Translations under genes and position numbers: made by a program
Shown here: positions 53,758 through 64,000 of the stretch, in pieces
Position numbering within the stretch: the stretch's first letter is position 1
How the letters are laid out: each line of letters starts with the position of its first letter
Notes under the pieces: generated by a model
The model's input: the letters and a program-made list of their open reading frames with translations, nothing else
What the model was told of the DNA's origin: nothing
Databases searched by the model: none
NCBI RefSeq assembly: GCF_036320965.1
Contig: NC_092255.1
Location: forward strand, 10,192,850-10,256,849
Direction of reading: 5' to 3'
DNA from: Panulirus ornatus
Taxonomy: Eukaryota > Arthropoda > Malacostraca > Decapoda > Palinuridae
DNA: 64,000 nt

Positions 53758-56700
53758 GCTCACTCCTTAATGCACACCGACGGCTTATTCCCTGACACAT
53801 GAAAGCAATCGACTCACTTCCTGACAACCAAGTATGGTTCTCTTTTTCTGGCAGAACTACTGAATTCCGAACACAATGACAGCTCCCTCCCTGACGCCTG
53901 TTAGTACCTGATCCCCTGGCATATGTTAGGTAATTACACGCTTAACACCTGACACCTGACGGTAGATTACTGCAAATAGGACGCAATGGCTATCTTCTTG
54001 ACCCACATTAGCGGCTCAAGCTCATACTCTCGTTGGCGGATCAGACCCTGACACAGTACTCAGGTTTGCTTCCAAAATCAAGAGCGCGTCTCTCCTTGAC
54101 ATAAAACGGCGTCTCAGGCTGGCAGAAAAAAGCATCACAGACAACGGAGCCTCCATTCACAAATCATGACGCCAATATCCTCTCTAATACTCATCTTCGT
54201 TTTATTCTATGCCTCACATCTACATTTGTCTCTTACACACACTACCAACTCATTCCCTAACGAACGTCAACAGTTTACTCACTAACTCTTGACGGTCGTA
54301 CGATCCTTCAAGCACCCAGACATGGGACTGTGATTCACTCTATGACAACCTCAGGCGTAACACTTACTCCTTAACACACTTCAGCAACTCAGTCTATGGA
54401 ACTCATACTTGAGCACCTCCTGGAACACGGCAATTGTTCACTCCCTATGATAATAAGACTGCTCACCCGTGACAGATGAGAGCGGATCATTCCTTAGTAA
54501 AGAACAGCTGCTCATACCTTGAAGCGCACCTACGCTCTATTTCCTAACATTTAAAACTTATCACTTCCTGACAAATGTTAGCAGCTTATTCCGTGACAGA
54601 TAAAGGCAGCTCAATCAGTGTTACACAACGAAGGGTCACACCCTAACAAAGGCTCGCTTCCTGAAAAGTAATGATCACTCTCTGGTAAACATCAGCAACT
54701 CAGTGTTAGAGAGGCAATGACAGCTCACTCCCTCGCATACCACGGCGTCTCACTACTTAACGCAAAACGAAGGCTCCCTCCGTAACACTAAACATCGGCT
54801 TCTTGACACACCACAAGTACAGAGGCTCTCTCCCTGACACTAGAAGGCAACTCAGTGCCACACGGCGGTGACTCCTGAACAATGCCGGTGACCCACTCCT
54901 CGACACACTTTGACAGCTTATTCCCTGACACATGAGAGCGACTCATATCTGACAAACAAGGACGGTTCTCTGCGTTTAACAAAAAAAAAAAAGACTCAAA
55001 TTCAATCACAGTGACGATTCAGTCCCTGATATTGAACGAAATCTGATCCCCTGATACATGTACAGGATCACACAGTCCATTCTCTGACATGTAACCGTAG
55101 ATAACTGCAAAACAGACGCAATAGCCAACTTTGACCAACAGCGGTGGTTCACTCACAGACTCTCGTAGGCAGTTCAGCCCTTGACAAAGTAGTGAGGCTT
55201 CCTCCCTACCACATAAGAACGACCAACTCACGGACACAAAACGGCCTCTCATTCCCTAAATTATGTCGTCACTTTGCTCCTTGAGACACCACTGCTTTTC
55301 TGTATACAAAACAGGTCGGCGCTTTATTCCCTGGTACAGATCGGCATTCCCTCACTTACGACAGCAGATCGATACAAAACATGCGACGCCGACTCACTCC
55401 CTGACACTCGTGTTCCTTTCATTCTTTGACACACGTCTGCAGCTGTCTCTGACACACGATGTTGACTCATTCCCTGACTCTTGACGTTGGTTCGTTGCCG
55501 AAAGCACCCGGACGCGGACTACGGTTCCCTACCTGACAACCACCAGCGGAACACTTACTCCCTAACATATTACAGCAATTTACTGCACGACACACGTGCT
55601 GGCTGACTCCCAGCAACACAGCAACGGCTCGATCCCTAAGATAATAAAACAAATCACTCTCTAAAAACGATAGTGTTCAGTACTCACTGGCTCACACAGA
55701 CAAATGATGGAAGCTAACTCACTACCTCACCTCGCTGTCTCTTCCACTCTTCGGTGGCTCATACCATGGCTCCCTACTGCAATTTATTTTTGAATCAGAA
55801 CTGCGGCTCACTCCTTGGCACATATTGACTGCTGATCACCTGACGCATCCAGCGGTTGACAACGACGGTTCTCTCCTTGTATCATAAAAGCAAAGAGGTT
55901 AAGCGACACGTTCCCGGTGTCCGGAAATAACGGACTCGGCAGTTTGTGGTGGGTCAGTGACGTGTTTCCCCTGTTCACTCCCTATAGCATAAGAAGGGTT
56001 CGCTCTGCACGATAATAAAACGGCTCACGTCCAGACAAATGTTAGCAGTTCGTCCTCTAGCAGATGACGATAACTCATTCCCTATTAGACAACGAATGCT
56101 CTCATCATGAAAAATCTAAATAGCTCGCTTCCTGAAAACCATCAACGTATAACTCCTTGAGGAAAGACTACATATTTATACCCAAACTCACAACACCTCA
56201 CTCCTTAACCCAAAATGATGGCTCACTCCGTAACACAAATTATTATATTCATTCTTGACACATTACAGCGGTTCTCTCCCAGACACAAGACGGCAACTCA
56301 GTTCCACACGTCGATGAGTCACTCCCTAGCACAAGTTAGCTAGCAGCTCTTAGAGTCTCGCACGTTGACGGTAAACTCCCTGACCCTGACGCAAGACGGC
56401 AACTTATTCCCGGCCAAACGACGGTGGCCAACGCCCTGACACAAGAGTCAGCGTAACACGCCACGTGAGGATGGCAGTTTACTCTCTGCCACAAAGCAAC
56501 TGCATCACACTCTGAACATTAACGATGGTTCACTCATTAACGCACTTTAACAGCTTCATTCACTAACACATGAGAGCAACTCACTCCACGATAAACAATG
56601 ACGGTTCTCTCCGTGCAATAGAATGCCTACTATATTTCAAACACAAAGGTTCATACCCTAACACTAACTGTAGCCTGATCTCTTGGCAGATGTTGGGGAT

Positions 56701-59700
56701 CTCACTGTTCATTTTCTTGTACGTCACTTGAAAACGCACGTGATGGCCAGCTTTCTGGTCCACACTGACGGCTCGCTCGCAGACTCGTTAGTGGTTCAGT
56801 ACCTGGCGAAGCATTGAAGATTGCTCCCTAACACAAGAGAGCGACCCGCTCCTTGACACAAGATGGCGACTAACGTAGACACAAAGTGGCGTCTCATTTC
56901 CCAAAAAAGTCTTCACAGATGTTATAATGATCTAGTCTTAACATGTCGATGCCATATTCCCTGGCACACGTGATAACTAACTCCCTCACCTGCGATGGCG
57001 GCTTGATTCAAAACACACGTCGTTAAATCTTTCCTTTACATTAGTCTTCGTTTCTTATCATGTCACACATCTGCAGCTGACTCTGACGCCCGTTACTGGC
57101 TTACTCCCTGACAAACGTGGAACGTTTACTCCATAACCCTTGACGGTGGCTCACTTCCCAAAGCTCCCGGCCATGGGACTGTGGTTCATTTCCAAACAAC
57201 CTCAGCGAAACACTCACTGACACTATACAGCGACTCACATCATTACACACGTGTCTTACTTACTCCCTAAAACACAAGAATGGTTCTTTCCACATGATAG
57301 TAAAAAGACTTACTTCCTGATGAACGGCAGGTCTACTTCCTGACGGTCTTCTTGACGCTGGAAACAGATCAGTCTCTAACAAATGTTATTCCCTCCGAAG
57401 ACGGCAGCTCACTCCTCGACTCACCGTAACTGCTGATTTCATGACGCCTTAGCGGCTTACTCCATGACACATAACGACGGTTCTTTACTTGTAACACAGA
57501 ATTGATGCAACTCAACACAAAGACGGCTCGCTCCTTGACACACGTCGTCGCCTGATTCCCTGTTATTTGTTATCGGTTCACTGGTTGACACACGACGTTA
57601 GCTCAGTCCAAAAAAGATTACAACGGTCAACTCTGGTGCACGTTGGCGGTTCACTATCAGATTTTCGTCAGGTGTTTAATCTTTAACATAAGATAAAGGT
57701 TCGCTCCCCAGCACACGAGAGCGACTACCTCTTATACGAAACGGCGGCTCTTTCCACATAAATCTTAGTGGCTCACTACCTGAGGTGTTATAGAGATTCA
57801 CTCCTTAGCACATGTCGGCGCCTGATTCGCTGATACATGTCAGATGATCATTATGTGACATACAGTGGCATCCTGATCTAAAATTCATAATGGAGGGTAA
57901 CTCCTGACAGAAGTCGGCACCACATTACCTGACACACAATCGTTGGTGTCTCGTACAATTGTCAGCGGCTTCTTCCACCACCAACGCCGGCTGCTCACTC
58001 CCTGACTTTCGTCACTGCCACAAGTCGGAGGCTCACTCTCTAGCACAGGTCGACAGCTCTGCACTATTTACAATTGGATGGTAAGTTCCCAATCCAAGAA
58101 GTTCGCTTACACTCAGTCAAACAAACTTCGGCGGCTAACTTCCTGGCACAAGCTGCTAATTCAGGTATCTGTCATATGCGGTTGGCTCAATCCCTGACGC
58201 AACACAGCAGCTTACTCCCTGACACAATTGTCTCTGTGACTCATTCCGTGTTACAAGACGATAACTCCTTGCTTCACGTTGTGACTCTCTCCCTGCCACA
58301 CACTGAAAAATTACTGTAGCTCACTCTCTGAACAACGAAGACGGCTCACTCTTTTTGGTGCACCTTGACGGTTTTTTCTGTTATACGAGAGCAAGTCACT
58401 CCCTAACGAAAAAGGAACAGTTCTTTCTCTGTAGTAGAGAACAGACTCAATTTCTAAGACAAAAACGGATGACTCCCTGACAAGTTGACTCCTGATCCCG
58501 TGGCACATGCCAGGGATCACACGGTTCACTAGTGCCTTGACACATAGCGGTGGATCGCTGCAAAACAAACGCCATGCCCAACTTCCTAACCGACATTGGC
58601 AGGTCACATCTAGACTCTCGTTGGCAGTTCATTCCTTCAATTATTCAGGCTTACTCCCTAACACACGAGATCGACCCCTTCTTTATACAAAACGGCGGCT
58701 AAGGTTAACATAAATCGGTGGCTCATTCTCAAGAATCTTCGTCACCTTTAAACAGTACAGCGATTCAGTTCAAAACACAAGTCGGCGCCTTATCATCTGG
58801 CCCATAGGTCGGGTGACTTCATCATATACGACAGGGTTTCTCTTCAAAACACACGGCTGCGACTAATTCCTTGATGATACTTGTTTTCTTCTCATTTGAT
58901 GACATGTCTGAAGCTACCTTATGCACACATTTTTGACACATGCTTTTGGTTGAAAAAGGTCGACAGTTCACTCCTTATCTTTTGATGGTGGTTCGCTGCA
59001 GAAAGCACCCGGAGACGGGACAAGTATCAGTAGCGAACTTTGTGAGAAACGACTAGAGTTAACTCTCTGATACGACGTATCTCGCTCCTTTATGATAGAC
59101 AGAGTGTCATTATGAAACACAAAACATCAGCTTATTCCTTGACACGCTACAACCTCTCAATCGTCGCCATAATACCGCCACTCAATGCCACACGTTGGTG
59201 GTTCACTACCCAGAGCATGAAGACAACTCACAACCTGTCATACGTGGTTAGCAAACTCCCTGACCCCAGACGGTAGCTTATCCCTTGCTATATGTCGATA
59301 GTTTTCCCCCTACTGCACATTGAAAACAACTGCAGCTGACTGTCTGGATACAGAAGGCGAGTTTCTCCTTGACGCACATTGACGGCTCATTCCCCGACAC
59401 GCGAGAACGATTCACTGACAAACAAGGACGGTTCTCTCCTTTTAACCGGAAAAATATCCCGTTTCTCAAACACGAGGACGACTCACTCCCTGACACGCTT
59501 TGACGCCTGATTCCTTGCTCATCCGGGGGATCACACAATTCACTCCCTGATGTATGAGTGTAGGTCACTGCAAAACAGACGCAATACCCACTTCTTGACT
59601 CACACTGGTTGTTCGCTTCCAGACTATCAAAGGCTTTTCAATTCCTGATAAAATGATAAGAAATCTTCCTCCCAAATAGAAAGGAGCAACACGCTCCCTG

Positions 59701-59960
59701 ACACAAACCGGCGACTCAGTCTGACATAGAATGGAGTTTTATTCTCCCAAACTTTTCGTCACCATACACTCTAAGACATTATAGCTATTCAGTTCCTAAC
59801 ACATGTCGGTGCCGTATTTGTTGACACATCTGACATCCGACTGCGAGCCGATTCGAAACGTACGAAGGCGACTCTTGACACTCGTCATCGTTTCATTCTA
59901 CGACACATATTATCGGCTCACTCCAAGACAAACTACAACAACTCACTCTCTGACTCATGA

Positions 59961-60085
59961 CAATGGCTACCTACCTAAAGCACCCACACATAGGACTGAG
60001 GTTCTCTCCCTAAAGCACCCAAGCACGTGACTGTGGTTATCTCCCTAAAGCTTTAGGACGCGGGACTCTGGTTCTCTCCCTGACA
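59961..60085. repeat. Local triplication inside the array
   Basis: Three consecutive copies of a roughly 43-bp block containing cctaaagcaccc, then gactgtggttctctc. Other higher-order units contain this block only once (for example near 55500 and 57155). Confidence 0.8.
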
Positions 60086-61539
60086 ACCTCCGGCGGAACT
60101 CTCACTCCATATGAGACTGAAGTGACTCACAGTAGTACACATGCTGGCTCACTCCCTGAAGCATAGGAACGGCGTGCCTCCGTTGATGATTAAATTGCTT
60201 ATCTCTGACAAATGATACCAGTTCATTTCCTGACAAATGACGACAGCTGTCTCATGACGCACAACAAAGGCTTACTCCCTAACGTGAAACTAAGACTCAC
60301 TTCCTGAAAGAAGATAAAGGCTAATTCCTTAACAAATTTCAGGGAGTAAACCCATTAGGAACGACTACAGTTCAATCCCCGTCAGACAACGGCAGAACAC
60401 TCCTTGACGCACAAAGAAGTAAGGTTCACTTAGCAACACAGTTTATCTGCGTATTCCTCGACACACAGCAGCTGCTCATTCCCCAATACAAGGCGGCCAC
60501 TCACTCAGTACCAACACATCGGTTACTCATTCCCTTGTGCAGGACGGCAACTCACTATAATATGACACGCGTTTGACAGATTCCCTAACTGTTTCAGCAT
60601 CCCTCTCCCCACCACATATCAGTGGCTATCTCCCAAGCACAAGACTCCTGATCGCTCTCTATCATATCTGGGTAGCTCCATTCCGAACACAACACAGCAG
60701 TTTACCTCCTGTTACAACACTGGCTCATTCCCTGACACTAGACAATTCATGCCTTGCCTCATGTAGGTGGCTTACTCCCTGCCACACACTGACAAGCTAC
60801 TGCAACACATTCTCTGAAGAACGACAGTGGCTCACTTCTTGACGCACATTGACGGCTTACTCTTCGACACTCGAGGGCGACTGACTCCTAACAAACAAGG
60901 TCGATTCTCTCCGTTAACAGAAAACCAAAGAAAATTCAAGCACAATGAATATTTACTTCCTGACACACGTTGATGCTTCATCCTTTGCTACATGTTAGGG
61001 AATCACAGGATTCACTTCTTAACAAATAACGGAAAAAAATTTGCAAAACAGACGTGATGGCCCACTACCAGACCCGCATAAGCGGATCACGCCCAGATTC
61101 TCTCTGGCTGTTCAGTCCCTGACAAAATACTGAGGCGTGCCCCCTACAGACGAGAGTGACTCGTTCCCTGACACAAGAAGGCTACTCACGCTTGTACAAA
61201 ATGGTGTCTCATTCCCAAAAATCTGAGTCAGTTTGCCTCCTGAGATATACTGATTTCGTCCATAACACACGTCGTAGCCTTAATTCTTAGTGGCATATGT
61301 CAGTGGATGACCCCTTTACATATGACGGCGGCTTGATTCAAAACACATGACGGCGACTCATTCACTTCATTTTCTGCCATAGGTACCCAGCTCTCTGTAA
61401 TACACGTTCGTGGTCAACTTCCTGAAAAACGTCGACAATTCACTCTCTAACTCTTGGCGATGGTTCGAATTCTGAAGCACCTGGACACGGGAGTTTGTCT
61501 CTCCTAGACAAACTCCAGTGGAACACACTCCCAGACACA

Positions 61540-61616
61540 GTTTATTGACGCACTTCATGGCACATACTATAATGACGCACTTCATGGCACACAGTATAGT
61601 GACGCACTCCATAACA
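61540..61616. repeat. Local triplication of a 31-bp block inside the array
   Basis: Three copies of the block tgacgcacttcatggcacac with short spacers (tactata, agtatag). They are more alike than neighbouring monomers, so the expansion is recent. Confidence 0.8.
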
Positions 61617-64000
61617 CACACGATAGGTCACTCCCTGAAACACGAAACTGCCCTCTCCCTATTCCAATAAAATGGCTCATTCCAACAAATGTTCATTTCC
61701 TGACAAAGGACGGCAGCTCACTCTCTAATACAAAACGAAGGCTCACTCACTGAAAAATCAGAATGGATCACCCCCTGAGAAACATCAGCGGCTAACTTCT
61801 TGAGAAAGGCTACAGCTAACTCCCTGACAAACACTGACGTCTCATTCCTTGACGCAAAACGAAGGCTTACTCTCTCACACAAAAACATCGCCTTCGTCCT
61901 TGACACTGTAGCTGTTATTCCCGTACATCAGACTGCCACTCACTCAATGCCACACGTCTATAGCAGAAGACAGCGGCTCACTGCTTGTCACACCTGGATG
62001 CCAAACTACTTGCCACTGTCTCAGTTCCCTGTCCCGGACACAGCACAGCAGCACCCTCTGTGCAGCAGCTTTGAGGCTGCTGCAACTCATTCTCACAACA
62101 ACGACAACGGCTCACTCCCTGTCACGCGTTTACGCCTGATCCACTAACACGTACTATGGGCTCTCAGCGTTCTCTCCCTGACCCGTGCAAGTAATTCACT
62201 ACAAAGCAAACGTGATGGCTTACTTCATGACCTAAAATAAACGGTCAGTCCCTAACAGTAATGAGGCTTGCTCCCAAACACAAGAGAGTGGCTCACTCCT
62301 TGACCGAAAACAGTGACTCATGCTCAAACAAAACGGTGTCTCATTCCCAAGAAATCTTCGTCACTTTATATCCTGAGATATATAGAGATCCAGTCCCTAA
62401 CACACGTCGGCGCCTTATTCTCTAACCCACGTCGGCCGGTAAATCCCTCACGTACGACGGTGGCTTGACTCAAAATTTACAACGATGACTCATTCTCTGA
62501 CATACATCTTCGTTTCATTCTATGACACATGTCTGCAGCTGTTTCTGAGACACGTTAGCAGCTCATCTCGTAACAAACATCCACAGCTTATGTCCTAACT
62601 CTTGACGACGACTTACTTCCTTAACCACCATGATATATGGCTGCATTACAATCTCATTCCCAGACGCACGACAGCAACCCACTCCATGACACGCCCAGGC
62701 TGAAACACAACAATTGTTCACTTCCTGTGAGAATAAAGCAGCTTAGCCCATGTCAAACGATAACGGATCATTCCTTTGCAAAGGACGGCATGTCACTCCC
62801 TGACACACAACGAATAAAAATGCCTGACAAAACATGTCACTTGCTGACAAATATTTGTAGTTCTTTCCGTGACAGAGGACAGCAGCTCACTCACGATCCA
62901 CAACGAAGTATTACACCCTGAAAAAACAAAAATGAGTCACTCCCTCATAAACACCAGCGAGAGAGAGCTTAAGAAACTACTACAACTCACTTCCTGATAA
63001 ACAAGAGGGTCCTTTTCCTTACACCAAAGCGAAGGCTCACTCCGTAGCACAAAACAGTGGCTTATTCTTCGACACACAATAAATGATCTTTCCCGACACT
63101 AGACGTCAAATCACTCAACGTCGGTGGCTTTCTTCCTACCACACACTAAAAAGCTTCTGTAACTTACTCTCTGAACAACGAAGACAAATCACACATTTGC
63201 ATCTTATTTTCTGAGACACGAGAACAGTTCACATCCTAAAAAACGAGAATCGTTATCTCCTTTGTGATAGAAGACAAACTCAATTTCCGACACAAGAACG
63301 ACGTATTCCCTGACGCTTGTTGACGCCTGATCATCTGGTACATGTTGGGGGAATACACGGCTCACTTCCTGTCACATGGCGGTGGATCACTTCAAAACAG
63401 ATGAGTTGACCAACTTCCTAACACGGATTACCGTCTCACTCCTAGACACAAAACGGCGACTAAAGTTGAGCCAAACTGCGTCTCATTCCTCAAACAATCT
63501 TCGCCACTCTATACCCTGAGACACTACAACGATTGTGTCATTAACTCTCGTCAGCGCCTTATTTCCTGGCACTTATCAGCGGGTAACTTCCTCTGATATG
63601 ACGGTGGCTCGATTCATTATATACGACGTCTCACTTATTGCTTCTATTTGCTTCATTCTTTGACACATGAATGAAGCTGTCTCTGACACACATTAGCAGC
63701 TCACCCCCTGACAAACATCGTCTGTTTACTCCCTAACTCTTGAGTGTGGTTCATTCCCTGAAATCCTCAGCCACAGCCGGTTCTGTGGTTCACTCCTGAC
63801 AACCTTCACCGGAGCAATCACGACCTAACACACTACAACGACGCGATTCATGACACACATGCTAGCTCACTCACTGAAACACATGAACCCGTTCACTTCC
63901 TATGACAGTAAGATGTCTCACCCCTGACAAACATTAGTGGTTCATTCTCTGACATAGGAGGTCATATTGCTTCCTGATTACCAACAAAGGATCATTCCTT

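Larger units (their letters stand above)
53758..64000. repeat. Diverged 25-bp tandem array with higher-order organisation
   Basis: More than 10 kb, running off the window end, of monomers averaging 25 bp (24-26). The core is gctcactccctgacac, followed by about 9 variable bases usually resembling acgacggcg. Consecutive 24-26-bp spacing is clear at 61723-61880. Individual monomers are strongly diverged, but landmark variants recur in a fixed order. Eight higher-order units can be followed from anchors such as gcctgatcccctggcaca, at about 53907, 55042, 56673, 58491, 59505, 60971, 62133 and 63325. No protein motif is present and all open frames are short. Confidence 0.85.

Noticed and set aside
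61800..62147. 115-codon frame and other short frames in the right-hand array
   Set aside because: Expected by chance in 10 kb of GC-balanced repeat. No motif is present, and the frame is not kept between higher-order units.
53758..64000. Regularly spaced similar short blocks that could suggest a CRISPR array
   Set aside because: Units are directly contiguous 25-bp monomers with gradual divergence and no distinct spacers, in a eukaryotic context. This is a tandem satellite-like array.

Overview
The window is eukaryotic intergenic DNA built almost wholly from repeats. No host protein-coding gene, tRNA or rRNA could be supported. The mix of very long (TA)n microsatellites, (TC)n(AC)n tracts and a dense non-LTR retrotransposon family suggests an arthropod. 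A decapod crustacean is my best guess, but this is an inference from overall character, not from a marker gene.

Region 1 (1-28178 and 32009-53421) is a cluster of about 25 copies or fragments, on both strands, of one RTE-like LINE. Its model comes from the best 5'-complete copy (21566-25210). It has a leader of about 120 bp, a single ORF of about 1000 codons, and a 3' UTR of up to about 500 bp. The ORF encodes an APE-type endonuclease, a linker, and a reverse transcriptase with motifs DLEKAYDRVDRD, GLRQGCVMSPWLF and LLFADDTALVA. The 3' UTR ends in a short structured motif and then (TA)n. Every copy carries stops, frameshifts or deletions. Almost every junction is a (TA)n array, as if successive copies landed in the tails of earlier ones. 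Two 236-244 bp SINE-like elements (21210-21447, 32153-32396) carry the LINE's 5' leader at one end and its 3' terminal motif at the other.

Within this cluster, 8282-21143 looks different. Homopolymer runs are expanded and indels are everywhere. A composite unit of about 3.8 kb with the same strand-switch junctions occurs twice. This may be an unpolished long-read patch or an assembly artefact rather than ancient decay. Other notable structures are a twin-priming-type 5' inversion (25389-28122), a 115-bp-arm palindrome at a 5' end (46838-47075), head-to-tail fusions (5112/5113, 49590/49591), and small tandem duplications in 3' UTRs.

Region 2 (28179-32008) is the only break in the cluster. It holds about 0.9 kb of unrecognised sequence, a decayed 16-bp minisatellite (29082-30010), and a (TC)n(AC)n tract. 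It also holds the C-terminal relic of a second, unrelated non-LTR reverse transcriptase (30766-31836), split by an inserted RTE 3' tail.

Region 3 (53758-64000, running off the end) is a diverged tandem array of about 25-bp monomers. The monomers are organised into eight higher-order repeats of about 1.0-1.8 kb. It has no coding content. The window thus runs from a retrotransposon cluster into satellite-like DNA, consistent with heterochromatin, although this is inferred from sequence alone.
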